Shown: in pieces, positions 1 through 8,856 of the stretch
Layout: every line of letters begins with the position of its first letter
How positions within the stretch are numbered: position 1 is the stretch's first letter
Source: CAYFXE01 sp964347035
Lineage (GTDB): Bacteria > Acidobacteriota > Aminicenantia > Aminicenantales > Aminicenantaceae
Direction: 5' to 3'
Length of the DNA stretch: 47,123 bases
Assembly (NCBI GenBank): GCA_964347035.1
Contig: CAYFXE010000023.1
Coordinates: 1-47,123 of the forward strand
The notes under the pieces: model-generated
Databases searched by the model: none
What the model was told of the DNA's origin: nothing
What the model saw: the letters and a program-made list of their open reading frames with translations, nothing else
Position numbers and translations under genes: made by a program

Positions 1-1
1 A

Positions 2-253
2 AGTTGTATCGAGAAGAATGAAGAATACGCCGCTGCTTATGTTTTCCTTGCTAAAACTTACATGGATGCAGGAAAAACCTTAGATGAGGCAGAAAACTTG
101 GCTAAGAAAGGTCTGGCTCTTGAACCCGATCTGAGAACCACTATCCTTGCTCACTTCGTTTTAGCAGACATTTATAACAGATGGGGAAAGCACCAAGAAT
201 CTCAGCAGCATGTGTCCAAAGCCAGACAATTACAAAAATCACTCTCTCAATAA
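2..253 (+). CDS. TPR-type protein, C-terminal fragment
   Basis: The reading frame is open from the left edge of the window to the stop at 251-253, so the gene begins upstream; the ATG at 62 is probably internal. The visible 83 residues form paired amphipathic helices of tetratricopeptide-repeat character: an A-x-V-F-L-A-K-T-Y helix, then A-E-N-L-A-K-K-G-L-A-L-E-P-D, then a second helix pair containing F-V-L-A-D-I-Y-N-R-W-G-K. TPR proteins are scaffolds, so no specific function can be given. The last residues are polar and there is no membrane segment. About 110 bases separate it from gcvPA, so it is probably a separate transcription unit. Confidence 0.6.
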   Translation, partial: SCIEKNEEYAAAYVFLAKTYMDAGKTLDEAENLAKKGLALEPDLRTTILAHFVLADIYNRWGKHQESQQHVSKARQLQKSLSQ

Positions 254-364
254 AAATAAAAGCTCAATACTCTAAACGCGATACCTTATGCTTAGTTGTT
301 CATTAAGAATCAACATAAATAAAGCTGTATAAAATTTTGACTTAAAGACGAAAGGAGATTTGAG
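254..364. other. Intergenic leader of gcvPA
   Basis: AT-rich spacer between the TPR gene and gcvPA. It holds a Shine-Dalgarno AAAGGAG at 351-357 for gcvPA and a possible -10 TATAAA at 328-333, without a convincing -35 at normal spacing. It is too short for a tandem glycine riboswitch and shows no such motif. A weak imperfect inverted repeat GTTG...CAAC lies around 295-315. Confidence 0.35.
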
Positions 365-1777
365 ATGAGTCAGAAAGACAAGCGAGTTCATCCGTATATT
401 CCGAATTCAGTACCGAAGACCAAGGCAAAAATAATGGAGGAAATCGGGATCAAGGATATTGAAGAGCTGTACAAAGACATTCCTGAACACTTGAGATTCA
501 AAGGAAAATTGAATTTACCGGAGGCCCTGTCGTCGGAATACGCACTGAAACGTCATGTAGAGAGCATCCTCTCTAAAAATCAATCATGCAAAGATCATCT
601 CAATTTCTTGGGAGGAGGATGCTGGCAGCATTATGTGCCGGCCATCTGTGATGAAATCAACCAGCGTTCGGAATTTTTAACGGCTTACGCGGGAGAGCCC
701 TACGAAGATCACGGTCGATTCCAAGCTCTTTTCGAATACGAGAGCTTGATGGGAGAACTCTTGGATATGGATGTGGTAAACGTACCGACATACGACTGGT
801 GCCAGGCTGCAAGCACGACGATCCGGATGGCAGGGAGAATCACTAGACGCCAAGAAGTTCTTGTTTCGGATACAGTATCTCCAGAAAGGCTTTCAGCGAT
901 CAGGAATTACTGCCACCCTGTAATGAGGATCAAAATGCTCAAACACTGTGCTGAAACCGGAGTGTTGGATCTTGACGATCTGAAGGCGAAGATATCCTCA
1001 GAAACAGCGGGTGTCTACTTTGAGAATCCGTCATTCTTGGGTTTGATTGAACACCAGGGAGAGCTAATATCAAATATTGCTCATGAAAACGGAGCTCTGA
1101 GCCTTGTCGGTGTCGACCCTGTATCTCTGGGTGTCATCCTTCCTCCGAGCAACTATGGAGCAGATATCGTCTGCGGAGATATTCAGGGGCTTGGAGTCCA
1201 TATGAACTTCGGCGGCGGACTCGGCGGGTTTATCGCCACAAGGGATGAAGAAAGATATGTCATGGAATATCCTTCGCGACTTTTTGGAATCACAAAAACC
1301 TCCGTGGAAGGAGAATATGGATTCGGAGATGTTGCCTACGAGAGGACATCATTTGCGGAGCGAGAAGAGGGAAAGGAATTCGTGGGAACTCACGCTGCGC
1401 TCTGGGGAATCACGGCTGCCGTGTATCTCTCTCTGATGGGGCCGTATGGAATGCAGGAACTCAGTAAGACCATCATGCAAAAATCTCAGTATGCCATGAA
1501 AAAACTATCAGAGATCCAGGGGATCAAAGCGCCGCACTTCAGTGGCCCCCATTTCAAGGAATTTGTGGTGGATTTTAACGGTACGGGGATGAAGGTGAAA
1601 GATATCAACAAAGCTTTACTCTCGAAGAAAATTTATGGTGGAAAGGACCTGAGTTCAGAATTCTCAGAATTAGGAGAAAGCACGCTGTACTGTGTCACCG
1701 AAATCCACTCCAAGGAAGATCTGGATTGTTTGACGCGAGCTCTCAGCGAGGTTGTGAGTCCCAACCAAAAGGATTGA
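365..1777 (+). CDS. gcvPA: Glycine dehydrogenase (decarboxylating) subunit 1
   Basis: Alpha subunit of the split P-protein of the glycine cleavage system. With GcvPB it decarboxylates glycine using pyridoxal phosphate and passes the aminomethyl group to lipoyl-GcvH. The protein is 470 residues, slightly longer than usual. It has family hallmarks: an N-terminal HPYIPN-type motif, the F-L-G-G-G-C-W-Q-H-Y-V-P-A region, T-A-Y-x-G-E-P-Y-E-D-H-G-R-F-Q-A-L-F-E-Y-E, and the conserved G-V-H-M-N-F-G-G-G-L-G-G segment. The PLP lysine is carried by the partner subunit. The start is supported by AAAGGAG at 351-357. It is followed four bases later by gcvPB in the same operon. No gcvH, gcvT or lpd is visible nearby, so the rest of the system must be encoded elsewhere. 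Confidence 0.95.
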   Translation: MSQKDKRVHPYIPNSVPKTKAKIMEEIGIKDIEELYKDIPEHLRFKGKLNLPEALSSEYALKRHVESILSKNQSCKDHLNFLGGGCWQHYVPAICDEINQRSEFLTAYAGEPYEDHGRFQALFEYESLMGELLDMDVVNVPTYDWCQAASTTIRMAGRITRRQEVLVSDTVSPERLSAIRNYCHPVMRIKMLKHCAETGVLDLDDLKAKISSETAGVYFENPSFLGLIEHQGELISNIAHENGALSLVGVDPVSLGVILPPSNYGADIVCGDIQGLGVHMNFGGGLGGFIATRDEERYVMEYPSRLFGITKTSVEGEYGFGDVAYERTSFAEREEGKEFVGTHAALWGITAAVYLSLMGPYGMQELSKTIMQKSQYAMKKLSEIQGIKAPHFSGPHFKEFVVDFNGTGMKVKDINKALLSKKIYGGKDLSSEFSELGESTLYCVTEIHSKEDLDCLTRALSEVVSPNQKD

Positions 1778-1793
1778 GACGATGGAGGAAACA

Positions 1794-3365
1794 ATGACCG
1801 AAGAAAAAAAGATTAAGGTGAGAAACTTTCATCAGGCAAAATGGGATGAGCCTGTAATTTTTGAATTGAGTGTCGAAGGAGAAAGGGGAATAAGAATCCC
1901 CGAAGTCGAGAATGATATAGAAGACCTGATCGGCGACGGCCTCTCTGTTCTACCCGAGAACATAAAGCGCAACAAGGCACCAGCCTTACCAGAAATTTCC
2001 CAAATGAGGGTTCTGAAGCACTTTCTCAGGCTTTCCCAGCACTGTTTGGGCGCTGACTTCAATGTGGATATAGGGCAGGGAACCTGCACGATGAAGTACA
2101 GCCCTAAGATTAACGAGGCTTTGGTGCGGATGCCCGAGGTCACCGAGCTTCATCCCTGGCAGGATGAGAGCACTGTTCAAGGAGCTCTGGAGATCATTTA
2201 CAAGCTGGACACTTTTCTTAGGGAGATCTCAGGCCTGGATCAGTTCACATTTCAACCCGGAGGGGGTTCTGCCGCCATCCTGGCCATGGCCTCGATTATT
2301 CATGCCTTCCACGAATCCCAAGGTGAAGCCAACCGAAGAGACGAAATCATCACGACCATCTTTTCTCATCCTTCAGATGCGGCCGCAGCAGCCGTTAAAG
2401 GCTACAAGTTGATCACCCTCTACCAGAATGAGGATGGACTGCCGGATGTAGAGGCTTTACAGAAAGCAGTTTCGGAGCGCACGGCGGGGTTATTGATTAC
2501 CAATCCCGAGGATACAGGTATATTCAACCCCAAGATCGATGAATTCACGAAGATCGTCCATCAGGCCGGTGGTCTCTGTGGGTATGACCAGGCCAATGCC
2601 AACGGAATCCTCGGTATGACGAGGGCCAGAGAAGCCGACTTTGACCTGTGTTTTTTCAACCTCCACAAAACCTTCTCCTCTCCTCATGGATGTGGGGGCC
2701 CGGCCGTGGGGGCCCTGGGAGTGAAAGAAAAACTCAAGGAATATCTACCCGTTCCGATCGTTGAATACAAAGAGGACAAATATTCATTGAATTTTGACCT
2801 TCCCCATTCAATCGGAAAAGTCAGAGCTTTTCTTGGAGTTTTTCCCATTATCCTGAAGGCCTATGCTTGGACTATGGCCTTAGGAGCTGATGGGCTTAAA
2901 GAGGTGGCTCATATTGCTGTTCTTAATAACAACTATGTGTTGACAAAAATCAGAGAACTACGAGGGGCCAGCGCTCCGTATGCTGTCGGTAGACACCGCA
3001 TCGAACAGGTGAGGTACAGCTGGGAAAAACTGACTGAAGACACGGGTGTCACTACAGAAGATGTGATATACCGGATGGCCGATTTTGGGTTTCATCTGTG
3101 GACAAGCCACCATCCTTTCGTCGTTCCTGAACCTTTTACCATCGAGCCCACAGAATCCTACTCCAAAGAAGAGCTGGATGAATACATCGCAGGATTAGAG
3201 AAGATTGTTGAAGAAGCCTACGAAAACCCAGAAAAAGTCAAAAACGCCCCTTACAACAGCGTCGTCCATAAGATCGACCATAGCACTCTGGACGATCCTG
3301 AAAAATGGGCCATTACCTGGAGAGCATACCTGAAAAAGCATGGAAAGGAACCAGTTCAAAAATAA
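1794..3365 (+). CDS. gcvPB: Glycine dehydrogenase (decarboxylating) subunit 2
   Basis: Beta subunit of the split glycine decarboxylase. It carries the PLP-binding lysine in F-N-L-H-K-T-F-S-S-P-H-G-C-G-G-P, typical of this fold-type I family. Further hallmarks are the Q-P-G-G-G-S-A-A segment and the I-T-N-P-x-D-T-G-I-F stretch. The C-terminal part has the conserved F-H-x-W-T-S-H-H-P-F-V-V-P-E-P motif. An in-frame ATG exists at 1782, but GGAGG at 1784-1788 is ideally placed (5 bases) for the ATG at 1794, so I prefer 1794; 1782 is possible with AAAGGA at 1768-1773. It is co-transcribed with gcvPA and probably with the kinase-like gene 32 bases downstream. Confidence 0.95.
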   Translation: MTEEKKIKVRNFHQAKWDEPVIFELSVEGERGIRIPEVENDIEDLIGDGLSVLPENIKRNKAPALPEISQMRVLKHFLRLSQHCLGADFNVDIGQGTCTMKYSPKINEALVRMPEVTELHPWQDESTVQGALEIIYKLDTFLREISGLDQFTFQPGGGSAAILAMASIIHAFHESQGEANRRDEIITTIFSHPSDAAAAAVKGYKLITLYQNEDGLPDVEALQKAVSERTAGLLITNPEDTGIFNPKIDEFTKIVHQAGGLCGYDQANANGILGMTRAREADFDLCFFNLHKTFSSPHGCGGPAVGALGVKEKLKEYLPVPIVEYKEDKYSLNFDLPHSIGKVRAFLGVFPIILKAYAWTMALGADGLKEVAHIAVLNNNYVLTKIRELRGASAPYAVGRHRIEQVRYSWEKLTEDTGVTTEDVIYRMADFGFHLWTSHHPFVVPEPFTIEPTESYSKEELDEYIAGLEKIVEEAYENPEKVKNAPYNSVVHKIDHSTLDDPEKWAITWRAYLKKHGKEPVQK

Positions 3366-3397
3366 CTGATTCCGAAGAGAACAACCCCGGCTAGTAC

Positions 3398-4513
3398 ATG
3401 AAAAAGCTTGGATTGATTGTAAACCCTATTGCAGGAATGGGGGGGAGGGTCGGCCTTAAAGGAACCGACGGTCCAGAAATTCTGGAGAAAGCGCTTAAAC
3501 TTGGAGCCGAACCTGTTGCTCAATCCCGGACAATCGAAGCCCTTAAAGCCATAACACCCATTAAAGAGGCAATTACTCTTGTCACATGCCCTGTTGAAAT
3601 GGGGGAAGGAGCAGCGATTCATTGTGGTTTTAGGCCTCAAATCATCGATGGTATTTCCACATCATCCACTGATGCCCGCGATACTCGGAAAGCAGCAAAA
3701 ACCATGCTGGATATGGGAGTTGCCATGCTCCTTTTTGCTGGGGGAGATGGGACGGCCCGGGATATACATAAAGCTGTAAGCAATTCTCTGGTGGTTCTTG
3801 GTATTCCTACGGGTGTGAAGATCCACTCTGCTGTTTTCGCACGCAATCCCTTTACCGCAGGAGAATTGTGTGCCCTGTATCTCCAAGGCAAAGCCAAAAA
3901 AGTTCATGAAGCCGAAGTTATGGACATCAATGAGGAAGACTTCCGTAAAGGAATATTATCGGCTAGATTATACGGATATCTGAAAATACCCTACAGAAGC
4001 CGGTACGTACAGAGAGTAAAATCTGGGAGTCCACCTCACGAAAAATACGCTCAAGAAGCCATAGCCGCTGCCGTCATCGAAATTATGTCTGATGCCTATC
4101 TTTACATTCTCGGTCCAGGAACAACCACGCGAACCATAATGGAGAAATTAAACCTGGATTATTCTCTGTTGGGCATCGACATTGTCCACAAAAGAAAGCT
4201 TATCGGTAAAGATTTAAACGAGGCGGAAATTCTTAAGGAAATCTCAGGAAAAAAGTGCAAATTGATTATTACTCCCATAGGAGGTCAGGGATACATACTG
4301 GGCAGAGGGAATCAACAATTGAGCCCGGAAGTTATCGCCCGTGTGGGCAAAGACAACATCATCATCGTGGCCACCCAGAACAAAATCCATTCCCTGATGG
4401 GTCAGCCTCTCCTTGTCGACACAGGAGACAAGGAAACAGACCAGCTATTGAGCGGTTATTCTAAAGTCATAATCGGATATCACGATTCGATTATCTACCG
4501 CGTCAAACATTAA
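3398..4513 (+). CDS. ATP-NAD kinase-like (diacylglycerol/NAD kinase fold) protein
   Basis: A 371-residue protein of the predicted ATP-NAD kinase group related to AcoX. The N-terminus L-G-L-I-V-N-P-I-A-G-M-G-G and the nucleotide-binding G-G-D-G-T (about residues 115-119) are the NAD-kinase/diacylglycerol-kinase superfamily signatures. The C-terminal half (G-P-G-T-T-T-R-T-I and P-I-G-G-Q-G-Y-I-L-G-R-G-N-Q-Q) is typical of this longer subfamily. The true substrate is unproven: NAD phosphorylation is a family-level guess. Its place right after gcvPB suggests a link to redox cofactors used by glycine oxidation; AcoX-type relatives often sit beside 2-oxo-acid dehydrogenase genes. No strong ribosome-binding site precedes the ATG, but the canonical N-terminus supports this start. 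Confidence 0.75.
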   Translation: MKKLGLIVNPIAGMGGRVGLKGTDGPEILEKALKLGAEPVAQSRTIEALKAITPIKEAITLVTCPVEMGEGAAIHCGFRPQIIDGISTSSTDARDTRKAAKTMLDMGVAMLLFAGGDGTARDIHKAVSNSLVVLGIPTGVKIHSAVFARNPFTAGELCALYLQGKAKKVHEAEVMDINEEDFRKGILSARLYGYLKIPYRSRYVQRVKSGSPPHEKYAQEAIAAAVIEIMSDAYLYILGPGTTTRTIMEKLNLDYSLLGIDIVHKRKLIGKDLNEAEILKEISGKKCKLIITPIGGQGYILGRGNQQLSPEVIARVGKDNIIIVATQNKIHSLMGQPLLVDTGDKETDQLLSGYSKVIIGYHDSIIYRVKH

Positions 4514-4639
4514 CTCAGAACCATATCCAGAGATATTTATAATCTTCAATACGGAATTCCCTTGGCCCAACGAGACGTGGTTTCTGCAGGCCGGTATTCT
4601 ACCGGAATAGGGGAATGATATTCAGGGCGAATATGATCA
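4514..4639. other. Convergent intergenic spacer
   Basis: Spacer between the plus-strand glycine operon and the minus-strand CODH/ACS operon. It holds a perfect inverted repeat, CCGGTA TTC TACCGG, at 4591-4605. There is no following T-run on either strand, so a rho-independent terminator is not demonstrated, although this is where transcripts of both operons should end. Confidence 0.35.
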
Positions 4640-5521
4640 TTACTTCTTAACTATATCAGCCATCCTCTTGATGTAGTCCGGGTCTGTCCCACAGCACCCA
4701 CCAACAAGGCTGGCCCCGTTTTTAATCATTTGAGGAATATAGCTGACATAGTCTTCCAGGCCTTGAGAATAAGCAACCTCACCGTCTTTAGAAAGAGAAG
4801 GTTTACCTGCATTTGCCTGAGCCACAAGCGGAAGAGATGTCTTTTCTCTCATCAGCTTGATCAAATCGACCATCTCTGCACTGTTTAAGGTACAGTTTGA
4901 TCCCAGGACAGAAACATCCTGACTTTCCAGCTCTTCGATACACTGCTCGACCCTGTTGCCCATTAAGGTGAAATATCCTCTTGGGGTCAGGTTGAAGGTC
5001 ATGGTGACAAAGATCGGCAGATCCGAGGTTTTCTTCGCTCCCTGCACAGCACAAAGGGCTTCTTTTATGTCATACTGTGTCTCTATCAGCAGGAAATCCA
5101 CCTTTCCATCGTTTAATCCCTTTGCCTGTTCCTCATAAGCAGTTACGAATTCTTCTTCTGTGAATTCTCCTTGTGGCTTGAGAAATTTTCCGGTCGGCCC
5201 CATGCTTCCCGCCACAAATTTTCCATCAGGTTTTACCGCATTGGCCACAGTGGCTGCAGCCTTGTTCAATTCATAACATCTATCCTCCAAGCCATGAGCA
5301 GAGAGTTTGATCTGGCTTCCCCCAAAACTGTTGGTGAGAACAACATCAGAGCCAGCCTCGAAATAGCTCTTATGAATCTCCTCGACAACCTCGGGCTTAT
5401 CCTTATTCCAGGACTCGGGGCAGGCCCCCTGAGGAAAACCGCGCTTGATAAGTTCTGTCCCCATGCCTCCATCAAGGAGGACAACACGCTCTTTGATTAA
5501 GTCGAAGATAGTTGGACTCAT
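4640..5521 (-). CDS. Homocysteine S-methyltransferase family protein (BHMT/MetH N-domain type)
   Basis: A 293-residue single-domain TIM-barrel methyltransferase. The zinc-binding cysteines of the family are all present: C210 in G-S-N-C-T and C276-C277 in G-G-C-C-G-T. These bind the thiol of homocysteine in MetH (first domain) and betaine-homocysteine methyltransferase. The N-terminus L-L-D-G-G-M-G-T-E-L and the N-S-F-G-G motif also match. It is the last gene of the CODH/ACS operon, 22 bases after the activator gene, so a methyl-corrinoid protein is a plausible methyl donor. It lacks the folate, cobalamin and activation domains of full MetH. Alternative roles are another thiol acceptor or a demethylase. 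Methionine synthesis from CoFeSP-bound methyl is inference. Confidence 0.8.
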   Translation of the reverse strand: MSPTIFDLIKERVVLLDGGMGTELIKRGFPQGACPESWNKDKPEVVEEIHKSYFEAGSDVVLTNSFGGSQIKLSAHGLEDRCYELNKAAATVANAVKPDGKFVAGSMGPTGKFLKPQGEFTEEEFVTAYEEQAKGLNDGKVDFLLIETQYDIKEALCAVQGAKKTSDLPIFVTMTFNLTPRGYFTLMGNRVEQCIEELESQDVSVLGSNCTLNSAEMVDLIKLMREKTSLPLVAQANAGKPSLSKDGEVAYSQGLEDYVSYIPQMIKNGASLVGGCCGTDPDYIKRMADIVKK

Positions 5522-5543
5522 TTTTTCCTCCCAAGAATATAAT

Positions 5544-7469
5544 TCAGGTATGAATGAGCTTTTTGACAGATGGAAAAAGGCTCATATCCGTATGCGGTAA
5601 AAACAGAGCTCCTGTGAATTCATTCATGTACCGTGGTTCAGTATTCAACTCGATGTAGGTCATCCTTCCAGATATCTCCTCGACCATCTCCTTGTTTCTT
5701 TCAGAAAGCAGGACGAGATAGGAGCCGAGGAGGGAGCTGTTACCGATGTAATGAAATTTTCCTCTGTCCAGATCAGGTAAGAGTCCGATACGGATGGCAC
5801 TCTCGATATCGAGATGCTGGCCAAAACCTCCGGCAATGTATATAGAATCGATTTCATCAAAGGTCAGACCCACATTTTTCAGCAACAACGAGATAGCAGA
5901 AAACACAGCTCCCTTGGTCCTGATGAGGTTGGAAATATCTCTCTCAGTGATGGTGAGATTTTTACCCCAGTAACAGCTGTTTCCGTGTTCGATGAGAAAT
6001 CCAAGCCCATCCTCACTTTCAACAAGCTGACTCCCTGCCTTTTCTTTTCTGAATTTCCCGTGACGATCGATAAATCCTCGAATAAATAATTCAGCCAGAA
6101 TATCGATGAGGCCTGATCCACACAATCCTTTGGGCTTAACACCATCGATGACTTTATATTCAAGCCTTCCGTTTTCTTTTATCTTTAACCGCTCGATGGC
6201 TCCATCTGTAGCCGGCATTCCGCATTTGATACCGCCGCCTTCGAAAGCGGGCCCAGCCGAACAAGCGCAGGTCATAAGCCAGTCCTTATTCCCTATGACA
6301 AGCTCTCCGTTTGTCCCGATATCGATGAAGAGAGATATTTTCCGAGCGTCGCGGATAAGAGGCGTACAGAGTAACCCGGCGGTTATGTCGCTTCCCACAT
6401 AGCTTCCCACGGCAGGACCGCATTGAACCCTCCCTTCATAGGCCATATTCAAACCCAAGTCTCGAGAGAGAACGATGGGAATTCGGTTAAACGTGGGAAC
6501 GTAGGGTTCCTCCCTGATGTAGCGAGGCTCGAGATTCAGAAAAAGATGGATCATCGTCGTGTTACCCGATATCAAAGCATAATAAATATATGGGGTTGAA
6601 ACTCGGGCGGAACGGGCGGCCTTCTCGATAAGGTTGTTGATCGTCGCAATGATAAGATCATGGAGCTCTTGAAGCCGACCGGGCTTCTGAGCATAGTTAA
6701 TGCGTGAGATGATATCCTCTCCACATTTCAGTTGCTGGTTGTAGCTGGCAGCTGTCCCCAAAATCTTGCCGTTTTTAAGGTCGACAATATTAAGAGCAAC
6801 CGTCGTCGTCCCGATATCGCAGGCAACACCGTAGATACCTTCTTTCTCTGGAGGTTTTTCAACATCGACAACCGTCCATTTCTTGCCTGATTTCAACAAA
6901 GTGACAAAAACCTTCCCTCCCGGCCGGACAGCTCCAGCCAATTTCTTTAATACAGAATAGGTACAGTCCCAATCCTCTGTCTTTATCGTCTTCTGCAATT
7001 CACGTTCAAGCCTTTTCAAATCGCTGTAATTGTCTTCCAGAGTGGGAGAGGGGAGTTGAAGTAAGATCCTCTTTATGACCGGATTGACTTCATAAATGGC
7101 CGAAATATTGTCCTTGTACACTTTGAAAAATTGAGAAGAAGAGATGTTCTTTAACGAAATCTCCTGAAACTGCGGCAATTGAACTGTTAGATCACTTTCT
7201 ACCGCTGTAGAGCAGGCTAGAGTATAGCCTTGCTTAACAAGGTCCTCCGAGAGCACGGCAGATGTCTTTTTCCTGAATTTTCCTCTAAAGATCTTCACCG
7301 CACACTCGCCGCAGGTGGATTTCCCACCGCAGGTTGCCTTTAGGGGAAGATTGGCATTCCTTGCAGCATCCAGAAGATTCGTGCCCATTGAAACATCGAC
7401 AGTGCTATCGAACGGCAGGAATGTCACCTTGAATGTACGCTTCTCTTTTTTTGATTTTGATGATGACAT
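5544..7469 (-). CDS. acsV: Corrinoid protein reductive activator (RACo/RACE, DUF4445-type ASKHA protein)
   Basis: A 641-residue activator that reduces inactive Co(II) of the corrinoid iron-sulfur protein to Co(I) in an ATP-dependent reaction. The N-terminal domain (about residues 12-100) is a 2Fe-2S ferredoxin with C47, C53, C56 and C86. It is followed by a linker and a middle region. The C-terminal half is an ASKHA ATPase-like domain containing G-V-A-C-D-I-G-T-T-T-V, S-G-N-T-T-M-I-H-L, F-I-D-I-G-T-N-G-E and Y-I-A-G-G-F-G. The length matches Carboxydothermus RACo. It sits between acsC and the homocysteine methyltransferase-like gene. The position next to acsC identifies CoFeSP as the likely client. 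Confidence 0.9.
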   Translation of the reverse strand: MSSSKSKKEKRTFKVTFLPFDSTVDVSMGTNLLDAARNANLPLKATCGGKSTCGECAVKIFRGKFRKKTSAVLSEDLVKQGYTLACSTAVESDLTVQLPQFQEISLKNISSSQFFKVYKDNISAIYEVNPVIKRILLQLPSPTLEDNYSDLKRLERELQKTIKTEDWDCTYSVLKKLAGAVRPGGKVFVTLLKSGKKWTVVDVEKPPEKEGIYGVACDIGTTTVALNIVDLKNGKILGTAASYNQQLKCGEDIISRINYAQKPGRLQELHDLIIATINNLIEKAARSARVSTPYIYYALISGNTTMIHLFLNLEPRYIREEPYVPTFNRIPIVLSRDLGLNMAYEGRVQCGPAVGSYVGSDITAGLLCTPLIRDARKISLFIDIGTNGELVIGNKDWLMTCACSAGPAFEGGGIKCGMPATDGAIERLKIKENGRLEYKVIDGVKPKGLCGSGLIDILAELFIRGFIDRHGKFRKEKAGSQLVESEDGLGFLIEHGNSCYWGKNLTITERDISNLIRTKGAVFSAISLLLKNVGLTFDEIDSIYIAGGFGQHLDIESAIRIGLLPDLDRGKFHYIGNSSLLGSYLVLLSERNKEMVEEISGRMTYIELNTEPRYMNEFTGALFLPHTDMSLFPSVKKLIHT

Positions 7470-7512
7470 GTTTTCTATCTTTTTATGATAAGGCCTTCAT
7501 TCGACTGATGAA

Positions 7513-8856
7513 TTACGTTAATTTCACATTCTTGACAAAGGAAGGGATATCCGATGCCTCCTGACAGCCCACGACGACCTCCCATCCAGGAAGGTTCTCC
7601 TCCAGCTCTCCGCTTATTTGAGAGACAAAACCGGGGATGACCAGTTTACGAGTCTTAACCTGACTTTCGAGCTTGATATCCCTGATGAACTCGGCAATTT
7701 TCTCACCGACAAACTTACCGGCAGCCCAAGCTGTGAGCACGGATTGTCCCTCCGTATCGCAGATGACCAGATGAGCAGAGATCCCAGAATTTTCGATTTC
7801 TCCAGAAACCATGAAGTACGTCAGGGAGAAATTGGTGGTCACAAAAACAGGAGACTCTGGAGTCGGATCGCCAATAGGGTAGACCTTGGGATCAACCTGA
7901 ATCGGCTTTTGGGGATCGGTATAAATATTCTGCCTCAAAGTAAACAACGCGTAGAGCATAGCCTCATCAAACTGAGGGAGGACGATTAAAGAATCATACT
8001 TACAGAGGAAGATAGAAGCCTTTGCCAGCAGGTCGAATTCATCCTCTGCCTGAATGAGGGTAAAAAGGGGATAGCCAAAAGGTCTGAAGCTGCTCTTCAA
8101 GGCACTTCGTCTTATGATCGTGTTGTTCTGCAGCCGGAGCCCTGTGCTGTTGGTGGCGAGGTTCAGGATGAGATCCTCCACTCCTGCTTGTTTAGCTTTT
8201 TCTGCTTGACTGGCCAATTCCTCGAGGGAATGAGCTGTTAATATCAGGCTGATAGGGTATGAATTGGCTAACTCGATATCTTTATCCGTTATTCCTTCTT
8301 GAAGAAAGACACTGGGTCGGTCATCCTTTATCAATTCCAAACCAATCCTCAGGGTTTCTTTATTTTTACAATCCAGGATGATGCCCTTTGCTGAATTTTC
8401 TTTAATAAGTTGAATCGTCTTAATAAATAGCTCACCGTCCTCCGCATCGTCAGATATAAAAAAGAGGTCGGCTTTAAGTTCTTCTCCGACTCTCTCTACT
8501 CTATAACCCTCAACCTTTTTTATCCTGGAGAGGAGGTGGGATTCGTCCTCAGCGGTCCGGAGTTGAACAGCGATACCCGGCTGATGGAAGAAGGTTTTTT
8601 CATGGCGGAACATGACGGTTTCATTCCCGACCTCTAGAGGCTGGGTTTTTCCTATTCTTATCAACCAAATGGGCGGTTCACTGGCCGCCCCCAAGGTCGC
8701 CTTAGCCTCTTCTGAGGCATGAGGACATTCGCTCAACTGGGCCTTTTTTTGGGCCAGTTTCATGGCGAAAGCCATACAGGTCGGAACCCCGCAATCTCCA
8801 CAGTTGGTTTTCGGGAGCAACTTAAATATGTCTAATCCGGATAATGCCATATTCAT
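7513..8856 (-). CDS. acsC: Corrinoid iron-sulfur protein large subunit (ACS complex gamma)
   Basis: Large subunit of CoFeSP, which shuttles a methyl group on its corrinoid to the A-cluster of acetyl-CoA synthase. The 447 residues match the usual length. The N-terminal 4Fe-4S domain shows C19, C22, C27 and C44 in the L-P-K-T-N-C-G-D-C-G-V-P-T-C pattern. The middle is a TIM-barrel-like domain and the C-terminus a cobamide-binding region (T-N-F-S-L-T-Y-F segment). The start overlaps the stop of acsD by four bases (ATGA), indicating translational coupling of the two CoFeSP subunits. Confidence 0.97.
   Translation of the reverse strand: MNMALSGLDIFKLLPKTNCGDCGVPTCMAFAMKLAQKKAQLSECPHASEEAKATLGAASEPPIWLIRIGKTQPLEVGNETVMFRHEKTFFHQPGIAVQLRTAEDESHLLSRIKKVEGYRVERVGEELKADLFFISDDAEDGELFIKTIQLIKENSAKGIILDCKNKETLRIGLELIKDDRPSVFLQEGITDKDIELANSYPISLILTAHSLEELASQAEKAKQAGVEDLILNLATNSTGLRLQNNTIIRRSALKSSFRPFGYPLFTLIQAEDEFDLLAKASIFLCKYDSLIVLPQFDEAMLYALFTLRQNIYTDPQKPIQVDPKVYPIGDPTPESPVFVTTNFSLTYFMVSGEIENSGISAHLVICDTEGQSVLTAWAAGKFVGEKIAEFIRDIKLESQVKTRKLVIPGFVSQISGELEENLPGWEVVVGCQEASDIPSFVKNVKLT

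Noticed and set aside
281..300. Third copy of the shared corrinoid motif before gcvPA (TTATGCTTAG)
   Set aside because: Only the last few bases agree and with an inserted base; the TAATT half is missing.
254..364. Possible glycine riboswitch upstream of gcvPA
   Set aside because: The spacer is about 110 bases, AT-rich, and lacks the conserved aptamer core; only a Shine-Dalgarno and a weak -10 are seen.
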